A stretch of DNA of 64,000 bases. It comes from Bacteroidales bacterium (GTDB lineage: Bacteria; Bacteroidota; Bacteroidia; Bacteroidales; F082). Shown here piece after piece: positions 56,450 to 64,000 of this stretch. The stretch spans positions 1-64,000 of the forward strand of contig JACZJI010000060.1 in NCBI GenBank assembly GCA_014860665.1, in the 5' to 3' direction. Position 1 is the first letter of the stretch. Each line of letters begins with the position of its first letter. The notes under the pieces were generated by a model. That model was not told the DNA's origin. It ran no database searches and saw only the letters and a list, made by a program, of their open reading frames with translations. A program made the position numbers and the translations under genes.

Positions 56450-57331
56450 TTACTTATTTTTGGATCGGATCATAGTTTCAAGCATATCCCATAATTCTTT
56501 TGGGATAGCTTCAAGCATATTGAATTCACCAGCGCCCTGAAGCCACTCTCCTCCATCAATAGTAATTACTTCTCCATTGACGTAAGCTGAATAATCAGAC
56601 ATCAGATAAGCAGCAAGGTTTGCCAATTCCTGATGGTCACCTACTCTTTTCAGGGGAACTTTCTTAGAAATATCAAATTTATCTTTTAAATCTCCGGGAA
56701 GTAATCTATCCCATGCCCCTTTTGTAGGAAACGGCCCCGGAGCGATTGCATTCGTACGTATCCCGTATTTGGCCCATTCAACAGCCAGCGATCGTGTCAT
56801 AGCAAGGACACCAGCTTTTGCTGTTGCTGACGGAACTACATAAGCACTCCCCGTAAAAGCATAGGTCGTAACAATATTCAAAATCGTAGCTTTTTCCTGC
56901 TTGGTTTGAATCCAATGTTTTCCAAAAGCCAAAGTACAGTTCTTACTCCCCTTTAAAACAATATCAATTATCGTGTCAAAAGCATGAGCTGAAAGCCGTT
57001 CAGTCGGGCTGATAAAATTACCTGCAGCATTGTTCACTAATCCATCCACCTTACCAAATGTCTTCAAAGTATCCTGCAGCATGGCTTCCACTTCATCATA
57101 ATTTCTTACGTCACACTTTACAGGAAGAACAGTTCCACCAGTTTCGGTTTCCATCTCTGATGCTACAATTTTCAACTTGTCGATATTACGGGAGGAAATA
57201 ACCACTTTCGCTCCAAGCTGCGAAAAATACTTTGACATCGCCAATCCCAAACCGGAACCGCCACCTGTAACAACAATCACATAGTCTTTTAACTCCTGCG
57301 ACTTAAACATAGGCTCATTAAACTTGCTCAT
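56450..57331 (-). CDS. SDR oxidoreductase, 2,4-dienoyl-CoA-reductase-like
   Basis: This 293-residue Rossmann protein has the nucleotide-binding GGGSGLGLAM (TG-x3-GIG variant) at about 22-31 and NNAAGN. The catalytic block resembles peroxisomal 2,4-dienoyl-CoA reductases: ATAKAGVLAMTRSLAVEWAK, with APGPFPTKGAW after it. The classical Y-x3-K pair is replaced (SATAK), as in that family. A role in unsaturated fatty-acid oxidation is likely. It lies 42 bases after the purine nucleoside phosphorylase gene on the same strand. Confidence 0.82.
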   Translation of the reverse strand: MSKFNEPMFKSQELKDYVIVVTGGGSGLGLAMSKYFSQLGAKVVISSRNIDKLKIVASEMETETGGTVLPVKCDVRNYDEVEAMLQDTLKTFGKVDGLVNNAAGNFISPTERLSAHAFDTIIDIVLKGSKNCTLAFGKHWIQTKQEKATILNIVTTYAFTGSAYVVPSATAKAGVLAMTRSLAVEWAKYGIRTNAIAPGPFPTKGAWDRLLPGDLKDKFDISKKVPLKRVGDHQELANLAAYLMSDYSAYVNGEVITIDGGEWLQGAGEFNMLEAIPKELWDMLETMIRSKNK

Positions 57332-57373
57332 AACGTATTGTTTTATGTTTTATAGATTAATTTTTCAGAAACA

Positions 57374-58186
57374 TCAAAGCGTCGCTACCAATTCTTTGAA
57401 CAACAAAACCAAATCTCTCTCAGCTTTTCCGGCATTGGCAATAATCTCATTTATATCGGCTGGTTCAATATTGTCAGGATCACACAAGTCTGTAATTACT
57501 GAAACAGCAGCCACTTTTATTCCCATATGATGGGCAACAATCACTTCCGGAACAGTTGACATCCCAACAGCATCGGCTCCCATAACTTTTATGAATCTGT
57601 ATTCTGCACGGGTTTCCAGGCTAGGGCCGATCCATGCAACATAAACTCCCTTACTGACTTTTAACTTATTTTTCTTCGCAATTTTCTCCATGATTTCAAT
57701 CAGCGCAGGATCATAAGGACGACTCATATCCAGAAAACGGGGTCCCATTTCATCAAGATTTTTTCCTACTAAAGGATTACCAGGAAGCATATTAATATGG
57801 TCATCGATAATCATGAGTGAAGCTTTTTGCATATTCAGATTAATAGCACCGGCAGCATTAGAAACAAGAAGATATTTAATTCCCAGCAATTTCATTACTC
57901 TGACAGGAAAAGTAATTTCCTGCATATTATAACCTTCGTAGTAATGAAAACGGCCATTCATGATCAGGACCTTTTTACCACTCAACTCGCCATACATGAG
58001 TTTCCCCATGTGGGTTTCGACTGTCGAAACGGGGAAATAGGGAATGTCACCATAATCCAATGTAATATCAACTTTTACCTGACTGACCAAATTCCCCAAA
58101 CCTGTTCCTAAAATAATACCAATCTCAGGTGCAATTATTCCATGAGTCTGAATATAAGAAGCTGCTTCTTTAATTTTATCAATCAT
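57374..58186 (-). CDS. Purine-nucleoside phosphorylase (trimeric type)
   Basis: This 270-residue enzyme splits purine nucleosides with phosphate to base and ribose-1-phosphate. It is of the trimeric, PNP/MTAP type. Visible marks are GIILGTGLGNLV (phosphate site), MNGRFHYYEGY, SNAAGAINLNM, WIGPSLETRAEYRF and the VGMSTVPEVIVAHHMGIKV segment. The Asn equivalent to N243 of mammalian PNP appears as D in TDLCDPDN; the specificity cannot be fixed from this. A TAACTTTG -7 box lies just upstream. Confidence 0.93.
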   Translation of the reverse strand: MIDKIKEAASYIQTHGIIAPEIGIILGTGLGNLVSQVKVDITLDYGDIPYFPVSTVETHMGKLMYGELSGKKVLIMNGRFHYYEGYNMQEITFPVRVMKLLGIKYLLVSNAAGAINLNMQKASLMIIDDHINMLPGNPLVGKNLDEMGPRFLDMSRPYDPALIEIMEKIAKKNKLKVSKGVYVAWIGPSLETRAEYRFIKVMGADAVGMSTVPEVIVAHHMGIKVAAVSVITDLCDPDNIEPADINEIIANAGKAERDLVLLFKELVATL

Positions 58187-58204
58187 GATTTTTTCAATTT
58201 ACAA

Positions 58205-58212
58205 CAAAGTTA
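58205..58212 (-). promoter_or_regulatory. -7 box of the purine nucleoside phosphorylase gene
   Basis: TAACTTTG on the minus strand fits TAnnTTTG, 18 bases before the ATG at 58186. The expected -33 TTG is not present at 19 bases. Confidence 0.4.
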
Positions 58213-58275
58213 ATTTTTTCCTTACATGCTAAGGATTTCCAATAAGGAAAAATCAGTCTGATCAGGGGAAAAAGC

Positions 58276-58335
58276 AATCACTTTCCGATTAAAAACGGAA
58301 ACCAGTTTCATTTAGTAGGAAACCAAAAAGTGATT
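58276..58335 (-). terminator. Possible hairpin after the SPOR/barrel gene
   Basis: AATCACTTT (58276-58284) and AAAGTGATT (58327-58335) are 9-base inverted arms with a 42-base internal region; the right arm overlaps the stop codon. Read leftward the stem is followed by GCTTTTTCCCC. The big loop makes it uncertain. Confidence 0.35.
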
Positions 58336-59584
58336 AAAAAATAACAGGGTTTGGTTTTTCAACCTGCTGATTCATCATTGCATTTGTAAGCGGTACACGT
58401 AAGCCATCGCGATAAGCTGTAACGAAAGCTCCATTGACGCCTTTGCTGTTAAGCTTCCTGCTTTCACTCAGGGCCACCTGATAAGAGCTAAACTGGCCAA
58501 CCGTATAACGATACAATCCATCCTGATGAAATACTTTTACAGGATAATCAAATTTATATTTTGCCTGAAGTAACAGCGGATCGCGAAGCGGAACTCTTGA
58601 AGCCAAAATCTGAACCCGATACTGCAATCCTGCATCAGGTTGCTGCTGTTTGGTTTCCGGAGCAGGAGACTCTGGAGATGTAGCCGGCTGTACCGGGAGG
58701 GTCATCATATCTACCTCTGATTTTCCACCTGATTCAACCGGTGCGGGCTCAGGATTTACCATATAGTCAAAAATAGGAATGGGTCTTTTATTCATCTCGT
58801 CTTGTGACTTTCTGTTTCTGCGACTCTTCTTTCTCCCAAGCAGACTTTCATGCTTGCCCGGATGTATGTAATAGGTAACTCCAATATTTGTGAAAAACAA
58901 CTGATCGTATTTTGCCCCGTCTTTCCACTCGTCCACATAATCGCTAAGAATTGTGGTGAGCGTTCCGTTTGCATGAACGGACCAATTATCATTAATTCTG
59001 TAATCAACTCCGGCTCCGAATGGAATAGCCAAAGCTTTATTTGCAAATTTGGTAGTCCCGACTGTTGTTCCGCTATGAATTACAGCTCCTGATATGTTAT
59101 CAGTCAAAGCTGTATTCCATGTACTGACTCCAAAACCAAGAGTTCCGTAAATGGAAATTTTCCGGTCACTGTTATAGCTTCCAAAAAGATTGCTGAAATT
59201 CGCATAAGCAAAAGCCGTCAGGTCATCATAATTTCCTCCCAACGTGTAATCTACTATCGTTCCATCTGACTTTCTGTCTTTTATACTGTTTATTCCCGTA
59301 GAATAAAGGCTTAATCCAGCCCCAAATACAGGGCTAAACATTTTCTTGACAGAAATCTGAATTCCTAGTCTTGATTCACCTTTCCATTTTTGAAAATAGC
59401 TGTGATTACTGGCATCTCCAAAGAACTGCGTAGCTCCAAGGTTGAAATTTAAGTCCCATTTATCTGTGGAATTATCCTGAGAAGGAATGCTAAGAGTCTG
59501 AGAAAATACTTCGGAAGATGCTGTAATCAGCACGAAAAGAATTAAGAAACGAGACACAGAATTTGCTATATTGGAAAATCGCAT
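58334..59584 (-). CDS. Outer-membrane beta-barrel protein with SPOR domain
   Basis: I start at 59584 (MRFSNIANSVSRFLILFVLI), which gives a clean signal peptide ending SSEVFSQ and 416 residues; the longer frame overlaps the upstream gene. Residues about 35-250 form an OmpA/PorT-like barrel with aromatic, alternating strands (WDLNFNLGATQFFGD, GAGVDYRINDNWSVHANGTL). A basic-proline linker follows, then a SPOR domain at about 330-405 (YRVQILASRVPLRDPLLLQA) that would bind denuded peptidoglycan. It begins 1 base after the TPR gene, so the two probably act together in the cell envelope. No closer function can be given. Confidence 0.8.
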   Translation of the reverse strand: MRFSNIANSVSRFLILFVLITASSEVFSQTLSIPSQDNSTDKWDLNFNLGATQFFGDASNHSYFQKWKGESRLGIQISVKKMFSPVFGAGLSLYSTGINSIKDRKSDGTIVDYTLGGNYDDLTAFAYANFSNLFGSYNSDRKISIYGTLGFGVSTWNTALTDNISGAVIHSGTTVGTTKFANKALAIPFGAGVDYRINDNWSVHANGTLTTILSDYVDEWKDGAKYDQLFFTNIGVTYYIHPGKHESLLGRKKSRRNRKSQDEMNKRPIPIFDYMVNPEPAPVESGGKSEVDMMTLPVQPATSPESPAPETKQQQPDAGLQYRVQILASRVPLRDPLLLQAKYKFDYPVKVFHQDGLYRYTVGQFSSYQVALSESRKLNSKGVNGAFVTAYRDGLRVPLTNAMMNQQVEKPNPVIF

Positions 59585-59585
59585 A

Positions 59586-60854
59586 CTATCTCTTTTTCTT
59601 CTCTTTGGAATTATCATGGCAATATTCCTGAATGTATTCATACGCCGTACCAAAACCTAGTTCAAGAGCCTTATTCCAATCACTGCAAGCGCCACTCATA
59701 TCATTCAGATAGTATTTTGTGACACCTCTGTTGAAATAATTTCGCACCCAGTTTGAATAATTCATAACATCGGTAGGTCTTAACTGCAAAGCACGATCAT
59801 ACGAACCAATAGCATCCTCATAACGATGTAATTTAGTCTGCGCATTCCCCAAATAAGAGAACAACATAAAATCCTGAGTATTTGGCTTTATTTTCAGCGC
59901 TTCGTTGAAATACTGAATAGCCTTTATATAATCTCCAATCTGGTATTTCAGAATTCCCCAATTGAAATAATTGTGATAAGGATCTTCCTGCAGTCCTGTT
60001 TCGCTACCAGAAACCGGAATAAAGTATTGTTTGGCTCCGTCAATAAAGTTCTTGAATGTGTAAAATTTAACCTCGTAAAAAGAGCGTTCAAACAGTTTAT
60101 CCCAATCATTGGGAGAAGTATACATAGAAACCAGAAAATTACTATCAAAGGTCTTAATAAGACGAAATCTGCAAACTTCCTCCCCATTATTTCTTATCGG
60201 ATAAACGGCAATAACAAGATTCCATCCGTTTACCTTTTCCCCAAGATTAACCTGCAGAACATTTCCAACCAGAATACTTTCCCAGTTTTTGTGATCATAG
60301 TTTGTGATGGTACCTCTTGCAAATACGTTTAAATTTATCGCATAGCTTTGGTTAAACTTGACGTTATCCGGAAGAATTTTCGAAAGGAGCTGACTATTAA
60401 AAACATAATAATCAAGAGAATTATAACCTTCCCAGTCCTCTTTCAACAAAGGGAATTCATATTTCCCGTCACGGTATTTTTTAATCAGCACTGTATATTG
60501 CGTATTGCCGATCATCAGCTTCCGCATTTCGAGGTTTATAAAATTATCCTGACCCAGAGCCCGGTCGCCATAAGTGTCTTTATTAGATTTTTGATCAGAA
60601 TAAGGAACTTCATTTTTCATTGAATACCAGGCACCGTTATTCTGTACTGCCCAGCCCGTAGCCCTATCAATAGCGGATTCTACACCACTAAGCGATGAAT
60701 AACGCACCAGATCCTGCTCGCTTAATGCTTGCTTATCCTTTTTCCGGTCTTTTCTGTGTTTTTGTGAATAGGATAACAAAGGCAATAAAGCCAAAACAAT
60801 CAAAACGAAACTACGAAAAAATATAACTTTTGATTTTGGCATATTTTGACTCAT
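59586..60854 (-). CDS. Exported TPR-repeat protein
   Basis: This 422-residue protein has a signal peptide (FFRSFVLIVLALLPLLSYSQ) and a basic segment after it. Residues about 60-275 have no motif I recognise. Three TPR repeats lie at about 290-400: YFNWGILKYQIGDYIKAIQY, FSYLGNAQTKLHRYEDAIGS and YFNRGVTKYYLNDMSGACSD. The stop is followed after 1 base by the barrel/SPOR gene. Together they suggest an envelope-assembly or gliding/secretion accessory role, which is inference. Confidence 0.75.
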   Translation of the reverse strand: MSQNMPKSKVIFFRSFVLIVLALLPLLSYSQKHRKDRKKDKQALSEQDLVRYSSLSGVESAIDRATGWAVQNNGAWYSMKNEVPYSDQKSNKDTYGDRALGQDNFINLEMRKLMIGNTQYTVLIKKYRDGKYEFPLLKEDWEGYNSLDYYVFNSQLLSKILPDNVKFNQSYAINLNVFARGTITNYDHKNWESILVGNVLQVNLGEKVNGWNLVIAVYPIRNNGEEVCRFRLIKTFDSNFLVSMYTSPNDWDKLFERSFYEVKFYTFKNFIDGAKQYFIPVSGSETGLQEDPYHNYFNWGILKYQIGDYIKAIQYFNEALKIKPNTQDFMLFSYLGNAQTKLHRYEDAIGSYDRALQLRPTDVMNYSNWVRNYFNRGVTKYYLNDMSGACSDWNKALELGFGTAYEYIQEYCHDNSKEKKKR

Positions 60855-61022
60855 TAAAACACTAAAACCCTGAATTTGTAAATTTAATAAAATTAATTCC
60901 CTCGGAAAAATCTCAAAATCTAAAATATTAAATATTTATCAACAGCCTATAGGTAGTTATATTTATTTTTAATCAATTATTTAAACCAAAAAAGTTAAAA
61001 AGTTAGCATTGGCTGATTTCTT

Positions 61023-63650
61023 TTAAGAACCTGACACTATCTCACTTTCAGCAGCTTTTAAAGCCTCATTGATCCCTGACGGATCTTTTCCCCCAGCCAT
61101 AGCAAAATGGGGCTGTCCGCCACCGCCACCCTTAATGAACGGGCTTATCTTTCTAATAATATTTCCGGCATTGAATTTCCCTGTTGAAGTCAGCTCATCA
61201 GATAAACCTACAACAAGATTAGCTTTCCCATCTTCTTCCATTGCAAGAACAACAATCATGTGATCTTCCATGGCACGTAACTGATGGACAAGGTTTTTAG
61301 CCTGATTTGGATCTATTGCAATTTTCCGCACTACATAGGTAAAATCACCTATTTTTTTTGCAGTCTTCATCAATTCTCCTGCAAGCTGATGAGTTTTTTC
61401 CTTCTGGAACTGTTCTATTTCTTTGGAAAGAGAAGAGTTATCCTGAATCAAATTTTTCACGGCGGTCAAAGGATTCACAGCTCCTTTGAACTGGCCCTGA
61501 ATTTCAGTCATCAAATCAAGATGTTCAAAAATATAAGTTTCAGCTGCATCAGCAGTATAAGCTTCAATTCGCCTTACTCCTGCAGCAATACCACTTTCCG
61601 AAATAACCTTAAAGAATCCAATCTGGCCTGTAGCTGGGACGTGTGTGCCACCACAAAGCTCCACAGAATAACCAGGGTCGAAAGTGATAACTCGTACCTG
61701 CTCTCCATACTTTTCGCCAAATAAAGCCATAGCTCCCATTTTTTTTGCTTCTTCAATGGGAACATTCTCCTTAATCTGGCAGCTTATATTTTCACGAATT
61801 TTTGCATTTACCTTTTTTTCAACTTCTCTAATTTCTTCATCTGTCATTTTAGCAAAATGAGAAAAGTCGAAACGTAACCGTTCCGAATCCACCATGGAAC
61901 CTTTCTGCTCAACATGTGTTCCCAGCACTTGTCTTAAAGCTGCATGCATCAAGTGTGTAGCACTATGATTGTTTGCGGTGAGTCTTCTTTTCTCCATATC
62001 CACTTTAGCGAGTAAGGTTGCAGTGGGATTTTTAGGCTCTTCAGCAACGATATGAATAGGAAGATTATTTTCTTTACGGGTATCCACAACATGAAGCACC
62101 TGCCCTGCTATTTCCAGTACGCCGGAGTCACCAACCTGTCCACCCGATTCAGCATAAAACGGAGTACGGTCAAGGACAACTTCATACATCGTATTTTTCT
62201 TTTGAGTAACCTGGCGATATTTCACAATTTGAGCCTCACATTCAAGCCTATTATACCCCAAAAATTTCGTTGCCGGTGCATTGGGTATTAACTCAATCCA
62301 ATCATCCGTGGTTTTTTCAGCAGCTTTACGCGAACGGCTTTTTTGTGCTTCCAAACCCTTCTGGAAATCTTCCATATTTACATCAAGACCTATTTCCCTT
62401 GCCATGAGCCGTGTCAAATCTATCGGGAAACCAAAAGTGTCGAATAGTTCAAAAGCAAAATCACCATCAATTACCTTACTATCCGGATTCATATTGATGT
62501 ATTGATCAAATCTTTTAACACCCTGAGAAAGTGTCCTTAGGAACGTAGATTCCTCCTCTTTGATTACCATTTCCACCAAATTCTGCTGACTTTCAATTTC
62601 CGGGAAAACATCTTTCAGTTGCTCAACCAAAACGGGCAGGATTTTATAAATAAACGGCTCCTGGAAATCTAAGAAAGTAAACCCATAGCGAACGGCCCGA
62701 CGTAAAATTCTGCGGATAACATAGCCAGCACCTGTATTTGATGGCAACTGTCCGTCAGCAATTGCAAAAGCAACCGCTCTTAAATGGTCAGAAATAACCC
62801 GCATAGCAATGTCTTTCTTTTCATCCTGACCATAAGTTACTCCTGCCATCTTGGCAATGAAGTTGATTAATGGTTTAAAAACATCGGTATCATAATTGGA
62901 TTTTACACCTTGCAAAACCATAGCCAGCCTTTCAAATCCCATTCCGGTGTCAATATGCTTCTGAGGCAAGACAGATAGTTTTCCGTTTGCCTGACGGTTA
63001 AATTCAATGAATACCAGGTTCCAGATTTCAATTACCAGAGGGTGATCCCTGTTTACAAGCTCATGTCCCGGGATTTTGGTTTTTTCTTCTTCAGATCTCA
63101 AATCGATATGGATTTCTGAACAAGGGCCACAGGGACCGGTTTCGCCCATCTCCCAAAAGTTATCCTTTTTTGAACCAAGCAAAATATGATCTTCGCGAAT
63201 GTATTTTTTCCAGGATTCCTTAGCTTCAGCATCCATGGACAATCCATCCTGCTCATCGCCACTGAAAACTGTCACATAGAGATTTTTCTTATCGATTTTA
63301 AAGACTTCGGTGAGCAATTCCCATGCCCAGGCAATAGCCTCTTCCTTGAAATAGTCGCCAAAAGACCAATTCCCCAACATTTCAAATAAAGTGTGATGAT
63401 AAGTATCGTGTCCCACCTCTTCCAGATCATTATGTTTTCCCGAAACCCGCAAACATTTTTGTGTATCAGCCACCCGGGGAAATTTTACGGGTGCATTACC
63501 TAGAAAAACATCTTTAAACTGATTCATCCCAGCATTAATGAACATCAGTGTAGGATCGTCTTTAACAACAATGGGCGATCCCTGAACAATCTGGTGATTT
63601 TTTGATTTAAAAAACTCTAAAAAGCTCCTTCTAATTTCTGAAGACTTCAT
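61023..63650 (-). CDS. alaS: Alanyl-tRNA synthetase
   Basis: AlaRS charges tRNA-Ala. I start at ATG 63650 (875 residues) rather than the in-frame TTG at 63656. Class II motifs are clear: motif 1 region GSPIVVKDDPTLMFINAGMN, motif 2 HTLFEMLGNWSFGDYFKEEA and the class II arginine in RRILRRAVRYG. The editing domain has HSATHLMHAAL and CGGTHVPATG zinc ligands. The C-Ala domain has GGGGGQPHFAMAGG. The gene is monocistronic with its promoter overlapping that of the M23 gene. Confidence 0.97.
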   Translation of the reverse strand: MKSSEIRRSFLEFFKSKNHQIVQGSPIVVKDDPTLMFINAGMNQFKDVFLGNAPVKFPRVADTQKCLRVSGKHNDLEEVGHDTYHHTLFEMLGNWSFGDYFKEEAIAWAWELLTEVFKIDKKNLYVTVFSGDEQDGLSMDAEAKESWKKYIREDHILLGSKKDNFWEMGETGPCGPCSEIHIDLRSEEEKTKIPGHELVNRDHPLVIEIWNLVFIEFNRQANGKLSVLPQKHIDTGMGFERLAMVLQGVKSNYDTDVFKPLINFIAKMAGVTYGQDEKKDIAMRVISDHLRAVAFAIADGQLPSNTGAGYVIRRILRRAVRYGFTFLDFQEPFIYKILPVLVEQLKDVFPEIESQQNLVEMVIKEEESTFLRTLSQGVKRFDQYINMNPDSKVIDGDFAFELFDTFGFPIDLTRLMAREIGLDVNMEDFQKGLEAQKSRSRKAAEKTTDDWIELIPNAPATKFLGYNRLECEAQIVKYRQVTQKKNTMYEVVLDRTPFYAESGGQVGDSGVLEIAGQVLHVVDTRKENNLPIHIVAEEPKNPTATLLAKVDMEKRRLTANNHSATHLMHAALRQVLGTHVEQKGSMVDSERLRFDFSHFAKMTDEEIREVEKKVNAKIRENISCQIKENVPIEEAKKMGAMALFGEKYGEQVRVITFDPGYSVELCGGTHVPATGQIGFFKVISESGIAAGVRRIEAYTADAAETYIFEHLDLMTEIQGQFKGAVNPLTAVKNLIQDNSSLSKEIEQFQKEKTHQLAGELMKTAKKIGDFTYVVRKIAIDPNQAKNLVHQLRAMEDHMIVVLAMEEDGKANLVVGLSDELTSTGKFNAGNIIRKISPFIKGGGGGQPHFAMAGGKDPSGINEALKAAESEIVSGS

Positions 63651-63696
63651 TATCAACTTGTTAACAAATTAATGTTTATTTTTATGACTAATTAAG

Positions 63697-63727
63697 TTTG
63701 CAAATCTACGTCAAATTCTTAGTTTTG
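63697..63727 (+). promoter_or_regulatory. Promoter of the M23 peptidase gene
   Basis: TTTG (63697-63700) and TAGTTTTG (63720-63727) are separated by 19 bases, a perfect Bacteroidota promoter, 18 bases before the ATG at 63745. Confidence 0.7.
63701..63708 (-). promoter_or_regulatory. -7 box of alaS
   Basis: TAGATTTG on the minus strand fits TAnnTTTG, 51 bases before the alaS ATG. It lies inside the spacer of the rightward promoter at 63697-63727. At 19 bases upstream the sequence is CTG (complement of CAG at 63728-63730), one mismatch from TTG. Confidence 0.45.
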
Positions 63728-63744
63728 CAGCACAAAGTGTTTTT

Positions 63745-64000
63745 ATGGCCAAAACAAAATATTTCTTTAACGATAAGACTCTATCTTACGAAGAGCATAA
63801 GCTCACTCCCGGTCAGAAGTTATTCAAGTTTTTGATGTTTCTGGTTTCAGCCTTGGCCTTGACAGTAATATTTGTTTTTTTGGTATTTACTTTCTTTGAT
63901 TCTCCCAAAGAGCTCATGCTTAAGCGCGATCTTTCAGAATATCAGCTTGAGTACAAAATCATGAACGACCGGCTTAGCAACATGCAAAAAGTCATGAAAG
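63745..64000 (+). CDS. M23-family peptidase, N-terminal part
   Basis: The first 85 codons are visible; the gene runs off the right end. The start MAKTKYFFNDKTLSYEEHKL resembles the N-terminus of Bacteroidota M23 (LytM-like) peptidoglycan endopeptidases. One helix follows (FLMFLVSALALTVIFVFLVF) and then a coiled-coil segment (LSEYQLEYKIMNDRLSNMQK). The catalytic zinc domain would lie beyond the window, so the call rests on the leader only. Confidence 0.65.
   Translation, partial: MAKTKYFFNDKTLSYEEHKLTPGQKLFKFLMFLVSALALTVIFVFLVFTFFDSPKELMLKRDLSEYQLEYKIMNDRLSNMQKVMK

Noticed and set aside
1..64000. tRNA, rRNA, insertion sequences and prophage genes
   Set aside because: I looked through all intergenic stretches and found no cloverleaf, rRNA segment, transposase, integrase or terminal inverted repeats.

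Overview
The window reads as chromosomal DNA of a Bacteroidota bacterium. The signs are AT-rich promoters of the phylum type (a -7 box TAnnTTTG with TTTG or TTG 19 bases upstream), no evident Shine-Dalgarno sequences, a fused SecD-SecF, a TonB-dependent receptor with an N-terminal carboxypeptidase-like beta-sandwich, the small DUF4492 gene before cydA, and cysteine-poor ribosomal proteins (L36, S14, S4). Two terminal quinol oxidases suggest a respiring, probably facultative, organism. The genus cannot be fixed from the sequence.

Layout. 1-527: left edge with two tandem leftward promoters and little else. 528-3068: TonB-dependent receptor. 3391-21421: one very long leftward ribosomal supercluster (str, S10, spc and alpha operons joined; rpsL to rplQ with fusA, secY, map, infA, rpoA; no tuf), with a promoter before rpsL and a strong hairpin after rplQ. 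21789-23399: a membrane-anchored MutS-like ATPase. 23455-32976: an exported sortilin/BNR-propeller protein, SecDF, an ABC-2 permease and a PepT-type tripeptidase. 33081-41541: a respiratory island with leftward cyoABCD (bo3-type quinol oxidase) and rightward cyoE, DUF4492, cydA, cydB and a 38-residue CydX-like microprotein. 41798-53387: a nine-gene leftward operon that is the most unusual part of the window. 53780-64000: rsmE, a PlsC-like acyltransferase, a dienoyl-CoA-reductase-like SDR, purine nucleoside phosphorylase, a beta-barrel/SPOR protein with a TPR lipoprotein-like partner, alaS, and the start of an M23 peptidase gene.

The nine-gene operon encodes, in order of transcription: a fused RsbW-like ATPase plus GNAT acetyltransferase, an MFS exporter, two PaaK-like adenylating proteins, a LuxE-like acyl-protein synthetase, a LuxC reductase fused to a third PaaK-like adenylation domain, a STAS protein, an RsbW-like ATPase, and a Cache-PP2C (RsbU/SpoIIE-like) phosphatase. 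There is no luciferase. My reading is a carrier-free carboxylate-to-aldehyde pathway (activation, acyl transfer to a LuxE-type cysteine, reduction by LuxC) with export of the product, governed by a partner-switching module that senses an external ligand. The individual families are known; the assembly, product and regulation are inference.

Regulatory reading. The promoters of growth-related leftward genes (rpsL, secDF, left-edge genes) carry G/C-rich discriminators (TTTGCRCC...), while rightward housekeeping promoters (pepT, PlsC-like gene, rsmE, M23 gene) have A/T-richer ones. A TGAT-N4-ATCA palindrome of FNR/CRP-family type sits between the two oxidase systems.
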